A stretch of DNA of 29,455 nucleotides from a virus: IMG/VR virus record IMGVR_UViG_3300025594_000040, positions 1 to 29,455 of that record. One strand, written 5' to 3'. This document shows, one piece after another, positions 1 to 7,805 of this stretch (its first letter is position 1; every line of letters begins with the position of its first letter). A program made the translations under genes and the position numbers. The notes beneath the pieces were generated by a model, which made no database searches, was not told where the DNA came from, and was given only the letters and a program-made list of their open reading frames with translations.

Positions 1-52
1 CATTGGCCGGTCAAGCTATCAAGGGGTGCACCACCACGGTAATAAATTAGTT

Positions 53-87
53 AAAGAGATCCAAACGGGTTAGGTATGGATCCCTTT
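53..87 (-). terminator. hairpin, possible terminator
   Basis: On the minus strand AAAGGGATCC pairs with GGATCTCTTT (10 bp with one G-U wobble) around a 15-nt loop. It lies just downstream of the small membrane-protein gene and is followed by an A/T-rich stretch without a clean T run. It probably ends or attenuates minus-strand transcription. The first 50 bases of the window hold nothing else I can support, except that bases 1-3 read as ATG on the minus strand and might start a gene outside the window. Confidence 0.4.
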
Positions 88-97
88 AGTTTATCAA

Positions 98-292
98 TCA
101 CTCGTCGTCATCGGGTTTATCGAAGTCCTTAGAAACGAACCACATTAGCCACAGTCCCGTGAAAACTGCACCTATTACGGTTAGTATAGAAAGGATAATT
201 CCAATAATTGTCGAAGCAACAAGTATGCCGATTGATAGGATAAAGAAGGAGATCGTGTAAACAACCGCCTTCAATTTCGTAAGTATATTCAT
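98..292 (-). CDS. small membrane protein, 64 aa
   Basis: Unrecognised small phage membrane protein. A short polar N-terminus is followed by about 45 hydrophobic residues, enough for two membrane-spanning helices, and an acidic tail ending KPDDDE. It would sit in the host inner membrane; holin-like size and topology are possible, but no lysis genes are nearby, so I do not call it a holin. I chose the ATG at 292 because GGAGAT lies just upstream; an in-frame start further up has no ribosome site. The leader carries the motif CTTTTTTGGTT that also precedes three genes at 19-21 kb. Confidence 0.65.
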   Translation of the reverse strand: MNILTKLKAVVYTISFFILSIGILVASTIIGIILSILTVIGAVFTGLWLMWFVSKDFDKPDDDE

Positions 293-339
293 AGTCTTAT
301 CTCCATATCTCAGGAAAACCAAAAAAGAGAGATTAGACC

Positions 340-1239
340 TTATGTGTCAAAAATCGAAGATTTCTTCACAGGTTTAGGGGTCTCTGCTTCAGCTTTTTCC
401 TCAACTTTAGAGGATGCCTCTTGGGATTCCCCGAAAAGGTTTTTTGCCTTGCTACCCTCCGCTTTGTCGACGGGGGTATCGACACTTTTGGTATCTTCTT
501 GCTTTGGTTCAGGCTCTTTATCTGGTGTTCCAGTGCTTCCTGTGCCATCGCTATCAGGGCTGCTTTTATCAGTGTCTGCCACATCAGGAGTTGGCTCCTT
601 CGGGGCAGGTTTTGTTCTAGGGCGTCCACCCTTATTCTTTGGTTTCGCTTTAGGTTTAGCAATTGCTGCACCCATCAATACTTCTGCTGTGATGTTGCCA
701 TCTGCATCAGCAATAAGTTCAACACCTGTAGCACCAGTAATGTGAAGTGTTTCAACATAGTTTTCTAATGCTGTTTGGATGTCAGTGTCATCTAGTAAGA
801 TACGCATAGGTATATCACTCCTTGGTTCAATTTCAGTTATCGTCACGAGGACATGTTCTTCAGGTTGTATGCGACCGTATTCAAATGAGATGTACACAAC
901 ATGCTTATAGTCATCATCTGGTATAATACCGTAGGTGACTAATGAATCTGAGAAGAACTTATCTACTATGGATCCAACATTCATTGTATCTAATCTGGTT
1001 TTGGTTCTGGAATTAACCACATAATGTAGCTTAACCTGTTCCATTTTTGGAATGCCCTTTAACAAAGGATCCATCAATTCATGAAATTGTGTTTTCATGA
1101 GATTGTTTTGGAAGAAGTGGAGGTTACGATAGACATTGAGATTTAACGCCTTCTGATCCTTCTTGTTAACAAAAAGTCTCATTGGGAGTTTTAAGCTCCA
1201 TGATCTATTCGTAACCTTCCTCGGTTCTTCACCAATCAA
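340..1239 (-). CDS. RusA-like Holliday-junction resolvase with long disordered tail
   Basis: Probable RusA-type endonuclease that cuts branched DNA. The N-terminal half (about residues 15-140) has family features: KLPMRLFVNKKD, LNLNVYRN, RLDTMNV, and the acidic VDKFFSDSLVTYGIIPDDDYKHV with the catalytic-type aspartates. From about residue 195 it turns into a low-complexity tail rich in K, P, E and D, including an AT-hook-like KGGRPRTKP, and ends KKSSIFDT. That ending nearly matches the end of the upstream ssDNA-binding protein (KKSSLFD). RusA proteins are usually about 120-140 residues, so the tail is an addition. The start is uncertain: TTG at 1239 follows the SSB stop closely, and the internal ATG at MRLFVNKK is an alternative. 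Confidence 0.72.
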   Translation of the reverse strand: MIGEEPRKVTNRSWSLKLPMRLFVNKKDQKALNLNVYRNLHFFQNNLMKTQFHELMDPLLKGIPKMEQVKLHYVVNSRTKTRLDTMNVGSIVDKFFSDSLVTYGIIPDDDYKHVVYISFEYGRIQPEEHVLVTITEIEPRSDIPMRILLDDTDIQTALENYVETLHITGATGVELIADADGNITAEVLMGAAIAKPKAKPKNKGGRPRTKPAPKEPTPDVADTDKSSPDSDGTGSTGTPDKEPEPKQEDTKSVDTPVDKAEGSKAKNLFGESQEASSKVEEKAEAETPKPVKKSSIFDT

Positions 1240-1248
1240 CTAGGGAAC

Positions 1249-2076
1249 CTAGTCGAACAAGCTTGATTTCTTAGCAGCTGACGCTGCGCCATCTCCACCA
1301 GAGCTTGCTGATTTCCCTGCAAATGCCTTACCACCACCAGATTTTTTACCGGTAGACTTGTCATACACTTGGCCTTTGTTTTTTTCCAACCATGTGTTTG
1401 CATATGCACCTGCGTCTTCATCCATTTTAGCAATAGCTTTCAGTAGATGTCCACTTGCGATCACATTATCAAGGGTTTCACCCATGCTTGTAATGTAGTG
1501 TGAAACTTCAGAGATTGTTACCAAATTATCTTTTGGGAAGAATTTGATGACTTCGTTTACTTCACGAGTTTCACCAGTGGGATCATACTCACCTGTAGTT
1601 TCATTTTTGGCAGTTTTATCAACAACTTGCTTTTGAATTGCCAATTGGCATTTTTCACCATGCAGCTCAGAGAAACACATAACAGCAGTTGGGATCTCTT
1701 TTTTAGATTCAAAGTCATACAGTTTTACTGTAAGTTCTTCTGCTTCCAAATCGCCAAGTTCTTTACCAGCCAATAACAAAGCTAGTGAGTTCATTTGAGA
1801 GAAGCCTGGTAAGTTCTTTGGTTCACCAGTTTTCTTATCTTTATAGGTTACTTCACCAGTACGGTTTGAGACCCATGTTTGAGAACGGACTTCCTGTCCG
1901 TTGACATCAATCAACAATACAACACTTTGCGCTTCTGATCTTGCTGATTTTTGGATGTACGCAGTTTTGATCTGACCTTCATAGATGTCTGTGTCTAGGA
2001 CACCTCCACCACCAATAAAGTCTTCTTCTACGTTGTCGCCTTTGGCTGCGGTTTTGCCCGCGAATATATTTGACAT
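1249..2076 (-). CDS. phage single-stranded DNA-binding protein
   Basis: Likely the phage SSB that coats ssDNA during replication and recombination. The 275-residue protein has a beta-rich core (about residues 25-215) with the pattern of phage SSBs, including GFSQMNSLALLLAGKELGDLE and VMCFSELHGEKCQLAIQKQ. A flexible Gly/Ser/Lys tail ends KKSSLFD. No zinc-binding cluster is seen. Context supports the call: it lies between a Sak4-like ATPase and a RusA-like resolvase. The start follows a leader with the recurring ACCAAAG motif and a weak AAAGAA site. The call rests on overall pattern and context, not on a catalytic motif. Confidence 0.72.
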   Translation of the reverse strand: MSNIFAGKTAAKGDNVEEDFIGGGGVLDTDIYEGQIKTAYIQKSARSEAQSVVLLIDVNGQEVRSQTWVSNRTGEVTYKDKKTGEPKNLPGFSQMNSLALLLAGKELGDLEAEELTVKLYDFESKKEIPTAVMCFSELHGEKCQLAIQKQVVDKTAKNETTGEYDPTGETREVNEVIKFFPKDNLVTISEVSHYITSMGETLDNVIASGHLLKAIAKMDEDAGAYANTWLEKNKGQVYDKSTGKKSGGGKAFAGKSASSGGDGAASAAKKSSLFD

Positions 2077-2137
2077 ATGGTATTCTTTCGTTTGTTAAAA
2101 AAAGGAGTATTCTTTGGTTAGGTTTTTGGGTGTTTAG

Positions 2138-2875
2138 TTATGCCGTGTAGTAACCAGTTAGTCGATCCATAATTACCTGTGCATCATTATCTACATAAGT
2201 CTCAGGAGTAGTGAACAAACCCATAGGAGAGCGAATGCGGTCACCTACAGTATGTTTTGTTGTCTTGGTTTGGAATACGTGCTTGAAGCCAAGTGCGCGT
2301 TCTTCATCCGTGATAACTAACAATTTGTTGTCGTCTTCATACGTAACAAGATCTTTGACACGTATTTTTTTAGTATTGATGACTGTTGTGAAATAGGCTT
2401 CCAGCCCATTCTTTTTCAACGCACCTTTGACTGGTACAGTATATTGGATCTGACCTGTGTTTTCGTCTAACAACCCGTCAAGGTGGCCCAAACATATAAC
2501 ATACGCATCAACTTTTGCAACATAATCATACATTAATGTCTTAAAGAATTGTCCGTATGCACCCCATTGTTGCATGGTATTTGCTGAACCAATAACGTGA
2601 ACTGCTTCGAAACGTTCCATCATGAATGAGATTGTATCAATTACAACCGTATGGTAACGGCCAGTGTTATCGTCGATCAACATTTGAAGATATTCAAAGA
2701 TCTCATAAGGATCATCAATTGTCACCTTCTTAAAGTTGTTCTTGAATGGGAGTGGTTTGCCTGCTTCACAATTAATGTAAAGCACGCCTTCTTGACCACG
2801 AATATTGATTAGTGAGGCTGATTTACCCATACCGGATTCACCGGAAATGAGTAGGGATTTTGGATGATCTGACAT
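2138..2875 (-). CDS. Sak4-like RecA-fold ATPase
   Basis: P-loop ATPase of the phage Sak4/AAA_24 type, a RecA-fold protein that promotes single-strand annealing or strand exchange with phage SSB. Walker A is GESGMGKS at about residues 12-19; Walker B is HTVVIDTISFM at about 75-85; CLGHLDG near 130 fits the sensor strand. Its 245 residues match the single-domain family size. Next comes the SSB gene, the usual partner. The start is firm: AAAGGAAA lies 7 nt before the ATG. Upstream is a 482-nt structured non-coding stretch. DnaB-like helicase is less likely because of the size and the very short N-terminus. Confidence 0.8.
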   Translation of the reverse strand: MSDHPKSLLISGESGMGKSASLINIRGQEGVLYINCEAGKPLPFKNNFKKVTIDDPYEIFEYLQMLIDDNTGRYHTVVIDTISFMMERFEAVHVIGSANTMQQWGAYGQFFKTLMYDYVAKVDAYVICLGHLDGLLDENTGQIQYTVPVKGALKKNGLEAYFTTVINTKKIRVKDLVTYEDDNKLLVITDEERALGFKHVFQTKTTKHTVGDRIRSPMGLFTTPETYVDNDAQVIMDRLTGYYTA

Positions 2876-3357
2876 ACAGTTTCCTTTGGTTAGAAATTTT
2901 GAGAGCCTTTATTACGACACAGACTTGTATATATTGCACTGCCCTTTTGCTCAAGTCGAACACGTTTTACCTCGGTGTGTTACTCCTCTGAGGGTTAAGG
3001 TTTTCCAGTCACCACATGCTTAATAATTTGGACTCTTCAAAGGTCGCTTCGACCACCACCGATCTGGGATGCATGTTAACCGTCTGCCTATTATCCCTTA
3101 CGGGAATTTGCAGGACATATTTGCAGCATATCCAGGCTGTAGTCTGAGTGATATGGAGGGTTTTTCAGGCCCTGAAGTCTACCTCGCTTTGCCATGCCTG
3201 ACATTGCACCTGGGTATCCTCATGTCCGTTGCTTTTCACTCATTAAGTTTAAATAGAACCATGTACATCGGTACACGTTTTCATAAGACCCTGCTTTACT
3301 AGGTTGTTCCCTGATGTGTGATACAGGACAACCCTTGCCATGGTTCTATCTAACTTG
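2876..3357 (-). other. structured non-coding region
   Basis: No credible gene fits these 482 nt on either strand. Several inverted repeats are visible. An 11-bp perfect stem ATAGAACCATG/CATGGTTCTAT (3339-3349 with 3253-3263) encloses a hairpin in which GGTTGT+CCTG pairs with CAGG+ACAACC (3302-3333). Others are GGTCG/CGACC with a 3-nt loop (3042-3054), TCCC-GTAA-GGGA with a GNRA-type loop on the minus strand (3094-3105), TTCAG/CTGAA (3164-3176) and GACAT/ATGTC (3200-3226). Position between the primase and Sak4 genes suits a long structured leader, a small RNA or a replication origin. Two short strings resemble group I intron P7 strands, but no exons fit. Confidence 0.55.
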
Positions 3358-5520
3358 TTAAGCCTGGGCGTATTTCTGCGCCACAGACCTTAATACTGTT
3401 GAGGTCACTTCATCCTTTTTCAAGGGTGAGGGTGATCTACTATTCAATCCAAAGACTTTATCTTCCAGTTCGTTGTAAGTCGCACCGGCATCAAAGAGCA
3501 TCATAGCAAAATTCAACAGATTATTGTTCCGTGAACCTACATCCATGTTTTGAAGGAACCAACGTTCAAGATTATCTAGCCGTCCTAGATCCGCAACAGC
3601 AGTAACATATTCTTTGTTCTGCTTGGTTTTAGGAATGAAGGGTAAGACATCAACAACAGATGGTGCTTTGTGTACATACACTTGGCTATTCTCACCTGTC
3701 ATCCATTTCTTAGATCTTTGGTTTGCTGATTGATCTGATTCGAAAGGCAGCCAGAGAAGAAAACTATTCATGAATTCACGATAGTCCGATTTATCTAAAT
3801 CTAAGATATAGTTGGTCGGCATGATTAGACGGAAACGGTTCTCTTCTTCAGTATGTCGCTTTGTGGTTGATGTAATGAAGGTGTAGTCCTTCAGAAGCTC
3901 ATGACAAGCATCTAAAGATATCCCACCATCAACGTCCACAACTAACATATTAAAGCCTTGGATCACGTTGTCTTCGGATCTATGCTCATTTTCAAAGCTG
4001 TGATTACACCAATGCATACCCGGAGCAGACAATAGTTTTGGAAGGTTATCCAAAGGTTGAACTGTAGACGAGTAATCAGAAGCAAAGTGATCAGATAAAC
4101 TGAAAGTCAACTTTGCAAGATCTGTCTCCCGTAGTGTAGATCCCGAAAAGAAATCTACGCCACTGATGACATTACGTTTAATAATGACATGGTTACCAAT
4201 CCCCCATGCAGTAGCCAGATCCATTATCTCCCTACGTGGCCCAGAGGCTGCAGGGTAATATGGAAGATCTTCGACTAGATCTGCATGGGTTAGATTGTCT
4301 GGAGAAGACGCAATGTACTTTGCCAGGCGAACGAAGTTACGTTCACGTTTCAACAAAGTCTGGAAACTGTCTCCACTTTCTTCAGCAACTTTAATAGCTT
4401 GCCTCAGATTTGTAGATGTGATTACTGGACTTTCGTCTAGAAATGCATACACACCTGCAAGTTTTAGAGCTTTGAAATACCTATGGCTTAATTCAGCCTT
4501 ACGGATAACTTCATGCTCTGGGATTACATTTGCCAAAACTTCACAGTGTAGACGATATGAGATCAATTCGACCCCTACATCTTTCTGAATGTCAATTTTT
4601 TGACCGTAGTATTTGTCATCTGCAAATTTTCCCAATTCAGCACGCCAGCGAACTAACGCCTGTGATCGGGCTTTTGAAACTAAGCTGTCATAGACATCTT
4701 CTGGATTCACAGTGTGTGAAAAAGTCTCAGGTTTACCCATACCAAAAAAGCAACGTCGAGCATATCCTGTTTCCAGGAAGCTGTAGAATTCTTCTTCAGT
4801 TTTGGATCCGTCGAACAACTTTGAGGTTGTACCAAACATTAATACATTTGCAGGTGTATCACCTACGATATCAATGCCCCGTTCATTATCAGCTGTGTTC
4901 TTAATTAGCTTGGTTTTAATACGACCAAGGTCATATAATTCCAGTAATACGTTCAGAACTTCACTGTTTGATACTAGGTTTGAACCAATCTCATCCATCT
5001 GGAAGTTAATTGATCCTGCACGAGCCAGTAATAGTTTGTAACGCAGCTGTTTAACCGCTGGAGCTGTACCACTATCAAAAATGAATGGGGCGTGCCCCTG
5101 ACGCTTAAAATCAGCTTTTAGTTCGTCAAGTTCTTTGTCTTCATCAGTACCCTTAGTAGCTGCTATATTTACAGCCATATTAAATAAAGATTCTTCTGCA
5201 ATAGTTGGAAATACAGTAGAAGCAAAATCCTTACGGAATGTCCCAATAATATCTTCCATTAAACTTACAGAGTGTCCTTTACCAAAGCCTGATGTTGCTA
5301 ATGCGATTGAGTAAATATTAATTGGGAGTTCACCCCGTTCAGGACTTACAATAGATGCACGCATTGTACTTGGAATTAAACCAAGAAAATAAGCTACCTC
5401 TGCTTGGAAGAATTCACGGTTCACGTTTCCTGTACGATGGCACAGGAGATCCACCAATTCCTGCATTGCAGGGTGGTGGCTAGAAGATTTAACATCTTCC
5501 AAGTTAAATAGGTTAGACAC
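3358..5520 (-). CDS. helicase-like/AEP primase fusion, 720 aa
   Basis: Replicative protein with two enzyme-like halves. The N-terminal half resembles DUF3987-type helicase-like ATPases: P-loop ATSGFGKGHS at about residues 75-84 and FQMDEIGSNL near 173-182. The C-terminal half looks like an archaeo-eukaryotic primase: VVDVDGG at about 527-533, STTKRH ending near 556, RFRLIMP near 562-568, then a helical PriCT-like end. Usual phage PrimPols have the primase first, so the order is inverted. The P-loop lysine is followed by Gly rather than Ser/Thr. I chose GTG at 5520: AAAGGA lies upstream and GTGTCTAA overlaps the nuclease stop, as at other junctions here. An ATG at 5586 would extend it 22 residues inside the nuclease gene. 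Confidence 0.72.
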   Translation of the reverse strand: MSNLFNLEDVKSSSHHPAMQELVDLLCHRTGNVNREFFQAEVAYFLGLIPSTMRASIVSPERGELPINIYSIALATSGFGKGHSVSLMEDIIGTFRKDFASTVFPTIAEESLFNMAVNIAATKGTDEDKELDELKADFKRQGHAPFIFDSGTAPAVKQLRYKLLLARAGSINFQMDEIGSNLVSNSEVLNVLLELYDLGRIKTKLIKNTADNERGIDIVGDTPANVLMFGTTSKLFDGSKTEEEFYSFLETGYARRCFFGMGKPETFSHTVNPEDVYDSLVSKARSQALVRWRAELGKFADDKYYGQKIDIQKDVGVELISYRLHCEVLANVIPEHEVIRKAELSHRYFKALKLAGVYAFLDESPVITSTNLRQAIKVAEESGDSFQTLLKRERNFVRLAKYIASSPDNLTHADLVEDLPYYPAASGPRREIMDLATAWGIGNHVIIKRNVISGVDFFSGSTLRETDLAKLTFSLSDHFASDYSSTVQPLDNLPKLLSAPGMHWCNHSFENEHRSEDNVIQGFNMLVVDVDGGISLDACHELLKDYTFITSTTKRHTEEENRFRLIMPTNYILDLDKSDYREFMNSFLLWLPFESDQSANQRSKKWMTGENSQVYVHKAPSVVDVLPFIPKTKQNKEYVTAVADLGRLDNLERWFLQNMDVGSRNNNLLNFAMMLFDAGATYNELEDKVFGLNSRSPSPLKKDEVTSTVLRSVAQKYAQA

Positions 5521-6499
5521 TGAAGTATTCCTTTCGCTGTTCACAACCAGAAAAGGCAGGACAGTATTCACAAGCCTTAACTTCACCGGGAACTTTAACT
5601 ACTACACCCTTACCTTTAGACTTTTTCCATAGTTCTGCGTCTGTTGGTGAGGTGAATCGTTTGGTACATTTACCGCCAAGCTTTGCTTTTTCTGGATCTG
5701 CATAGTATTTGTATACGTCATCAGATCTCCACAATTCTTTATCAGTACAACGAACCATTGTTTCTTGGTTCTTGCCTGCATTAGCACGGATATCTGCTAA
5801 TTTATCGGACATCCACTCTTCTGTTTCTTTTAGAGATAGTAGGGTAAACTCTTTGTGGGTTACCCGTGTTTGTGGGTAATTTGGATTCTGTTTGGACATA
5901 AATTTTTGCCAATCAGTAAAGATAAACTCAATACGCATTGTGTCTTCTTTAATAATGTCCTGCATGATCCAACGATACATAGAACCTTGGAGCATGTAAT
6001 CCATGTCTTTTGAACCAGACATATAAGAGAATACTGATGTAGATTTGAAGTCTCGATATGCGGCGCCAACACAGAAGTCCAATTGACCTGTGAGCACGAT
6101 ATCTTCAAATTTACGAAAGCCACGTTTCTCTAAATAAATTGGGATCTCGTCTTCCTTTAGTGTTCCATCTTTTGGATTGATTCGTATCCGATCAATGATT
6201 TCTTGAGGATAATGAAGTGTACGCATGGCTTGCTGCCAATTACCTTCAGTCCATGCACGTTCAATTGAGTCATGTAATCCATGTCCCATTCGAGATGCTA
6301 TCATATCCGACACGTCGTAATCTTCATCTGATCTGTCGGTTTTACGACCCAGAATCAACTGTCGAGTTGGCTTTAGTAATGTAGTCACGGAGATCAGCTC
6401 CCCTTCGGGGGCATCCTTTGCTCCACTGTTGTACCCATCCTGAAGTAACCAAACTGCCATAGGCAAGTCGATCATGTGTTTGTTGGTTATGTTGACCAT
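5513..6499 (-). CDS. PD-(D/E)XK nuclease, RecB/Cas4-like
   Basis: Exonuclease-like protein of the PD-(D/E)XK superfamily, likely processing DNA ends for replication or recombination. Visible motifs: GHGLHD (His 73/76), LTGQLDF (Asp 141), RDFKSTS (Asp 150, Lys 152) and LQGSMYRW (Gln 171, Tyr 175). The C-terminus has three cysteines (CEYCPAFSGC), which together with an upstream cysteine could hold an iron-sulphur cluster as in Cas4/AddB-type nucleases. The cluster is inference. It overlaps the primase start by a GTGTCTAA junction. There is no CRISPR array nearby, so it should not be read as a CRISPR gene. Confidence 0.75.
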   Translation of the reverse strand: MVNITNKHMIDLPMAVWLLQDGYNSGAKDAPEGELISVTTLLKPTRQLILGRKTDRSDEDYDVSDMIASRMGHGLHDSIERAWTEGNWQQAMRTLHYPQEIIDRIRINPKDGTLKEDEIPIYLEKRGFRKFEDIVLTGQLDFCVGAAYRDFKSTSVFSYMSGSKDMDYMLQGSMYRWIMQDIIKEDTMRIEFIFTDWQKFMSKQNPNYPQTRVTHKEFTLLSLKETEEWMSDKLADIRANAGKNQETMVRCTDKELWRSDDVYKYYADPEKAKLGGKCTKRFTSPTDAELWKKSKGKGVVVKVPGEVKACEYCPAFSGCEQRKEYFSV

Positions 6500-6893
6500 A
6501 TCGTTTTTCTTTCGTTCTTTGGTTTATATTCTTGGTGAGTTCAGATAACTGCTCTCTTGCACGTAATACAGGAATAGATGTCATTTTGGGATCAAAGATG
6601 TAATGGTCGTAGATAACATGAACATTATGAATACTACGAACCTTATGAATATCACTATTTAGAGGGTGGAATTTTATGTACTGATTATAGTACTCTATCT
6701 TATCTTTTTTAATCAAAGTTGAAGGATCAGGGTTATAGATACTAGCCATTAAATTTCTGGTGTAATCCCTTTCACGATAATCCAAGACAATGAACAATAC
6801 ATTTATCCCATCCAGTAGAAAGTCATCATGTGCACATACTAATTGAGCAGTTGTTCTACCACTACCACGATCAGGATCAGGATCTATCATCAT
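6342..6893 (-). CDS. small P-loop-like protein with overlapping C-terminus
   Basis: Hypothetical protein with a P-loop-like start (DRGSGRTT, about residues 8-15) and a hydrophobic strand NVLFIVLDY, followed later by HVIYDHY. It may be a small nucleotide-binding protein of the kind seen beside phage replication genes. Its start overlaps the polymerase C-part stop as ATGATGA. The last 50 or so residues overlap the nuclease gene in another frame and are low in hydrophobic pattern. A stop codon exists one frame away at the position where the gene would be expected to end, just before the nuclease ribosome site, so the overlap may come from a one-base slip or stop loss. Confidence 0.5.
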   Translation of the reverse strand: MMIDPDPDRGSGRTTAQLVCAHDDFLLDGINVLFIVLDYRERDYTRNLMASIYNPDPSTLIKKDKIEYYNQYIKFHPLNSDIHKVRSIHNVHVIYDHYIFDPKMTSIPVLRAREQLSELTKNINQRTKEKRYGQHNQQTHDRLAYGSLVTSGWVQQWSKGCPRRGADLRDYITKANSTVDSGS

Positions 6894-7648
6894 ACTATTC
6901 CTTCTTCTTTCAAGTAGCTCAAATGTTTTTTAATACATTCGTTGATTTCATCTTCCGTGGTGGCATTAGGTATGTCGAATTCAGCCCCCCAATGAGGGTG
7001 AAAGATTGCCAGTTTACCTGACATTGAGATGTGTTCATTTTGGATTGCAGGATCCTCTTGCCAACTCACAGCTTTAGAAAGATGCGTGTTGGTGTACATA
7101 AGTGTTTCCATATTATCCCGGATCAGGAAGTAACCTGCATCATGTATTTGTGAGCATGGTTTAATATCCAGACGGTATTTTTCCTTACGGACTTTTAATA
7201 GAAATTCAGATCCAGCACGGCTATTTAGCATACACCAGGACTGTCCCAACGCATTACCGGCTGTTCTGCCTTCGGCAGCAGCCTCAAATGGCGTCTTGGA
7301 TGTCCCTAGTACCACCTGCTTTAGTAGGGGAGTACGGAGCCTCAAGCCAAAGGCAAGAGTAACGTATCCATCCTTACAGGCTTGATCTAAACGATCAGCA
7401 ACCCATGTGTCTGATACCACATAAAGTTTGTGGTAACTGCTCTCAACTGATAGTGCCAGTTTCCTAGCAAATCCACAGTTGGTCATCAGTGTCATATAGG
7501 TTCCCTGGTATGTCAGAGCAAATGTAGGTGCTTTACTTTTCTGTCTTAAAGGTTTGTATTTCATGGAAATAGAGTTAACTCGGCTCACATTATGAACCGA
7601 GTTAACTACAATAGACACCCGTGCAATTGGGGTGTCTATTTTAAGCAT
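6890..7648 (-). CDS. DNA polymerase A, C-terminal part (motifs B and C)
   Basis: Carries the finger and palm motifs missing from the upstream polymerase gene: motif B LRQKSKAPTFALTYQG (about residues 34-49; Phe at the position of E. coli Phe762) and motif C QIHDAGYFLI (His169-Asp170, with Ala where Glu is usual). The matched homology seems to begin near VNSISMKYKPLRQ. The first 25 codons come from two perfect hairpins and read as a palindromic peptide, so they may not be native. Two starts are possible: ATG at 7648, overlapping the stop of the 54-aa gene, or ATG at 7564 (MKYKPLRQ), neither with a strong ribosome site. With the N-part it would form a two-subunit family A polymerase. Confidence 0.85.
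   Translation of the reverse strand: MLKIDTPIARVSIVVNSVHNVSRVNSISMKYKPLRQKSKAPTFALTYQGTYMTLMTNCGFARKLALSVESSYHKLYVVSDTWVADRLDQACKDGYVTLAFGLRLRTPLLKQVVLGTSKTPFEAAAEGRTAGNALGQSWCMLNSRAGSEFLLKVRKEKYRLDIKPCSQIHDAGYFLIRDNMETLMYTNTHLSKAVSWQEDPAIQNEHISMSGKLAIFHPHWGAEFDIPNATTEDEINECIKKHLSYLKEEGIV
7573..7607 (-). repeat. perfect 11-bp inverted repeat (hairpin 2)
   Basis: AGTTAACTCGG (7573-7583) pairs perfectly with CCGAGTTAACT (7597-7607) around a 13-nt loop. Its arm nearer the polymerase C-part encodes residues that look like native polymerase (RVNSIS); the other arm repeats the same bases inverted. It lies 2 nt from hairpin 1. No T run follows, so it is not a standard terminator. Confidence 0.8.
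7610..7640 (-). repeat. perfect 11-bp inverted repeat (hairpin 1)
   Basis: AATAGACACCC (7610-7620) pairs perfectly with GGGTGTCTATT (7630-7640) around a 9-nt loop. On the RNA it begins directly after the TAA of the 54-aa gene, overlapping the start region of the polymerase C-part. Possible roles are control of translation of the C-part, mRNA processing or protection, or the trace of a mobile insertion. Confidence 0.8.
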
Positions 7649-7805
7649 CGGTCATCTTTGACAACTGATACCATTCTTTGGCAGTTTTCAACTGACCTTT
7701 AAAACGAACAACCACATCAGCTCCGCTGATAGTAGCTTTATTGTTCTTACTTATGACAGTGAATGTTCCGTCTTCATTTTTGGTAATTTTAGGAGTTAAA
7801 TTCAT
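7641..7805 (-). CDS. hypothetical protein, 54 aa, in polymerase gap
   Basis: Small unrecognised protein with alternating polar and hydrophobic residues (FTVISKNNKATISGADVVV) that suggest a beta-sheet fold, then a short helix ending KEWYQLSKMTDA. The start overlaps the previous gene as ATGA and the stop overlaps the possible polymerase C-part start as ATGCTTAA, so translation is probably coupled along the cassette. No function can be assigned. Confidence 0.6.
   Translation of the reverse strand: MNLTPKITKNEDGTFTVISKNNKATISGADVVVRFKGQLKTAKEWYQLSKMTDA

Noticed and set aside
344-768. Plus-strand frames opposite the RusA-like gene tail
   Set aside because: They are antisense images of the low-complexity Pro/Lys/Glu tail without ribosome sites.
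3195-3230. Minus-strand ACAUGAGGAUACCC resembles the MS2 coat-protein operator hairpin
   Set aside because: The stem partner AUGU lies too far away and the loop differs; chance likeness is more probable.
3069-3302. 77-codon plus-strand frame in the 2.88-3.36 kb gap
   Set aside because: Runs against all other genes, has no ribosome site or family resemblance, and overlaps strong inverted repeats.
5513-6499. Cas4 of a CRISPR system
   Set aside because: Only the nuclease fold is shared; no cas1/cas2 or array is present and the context is phage replication.
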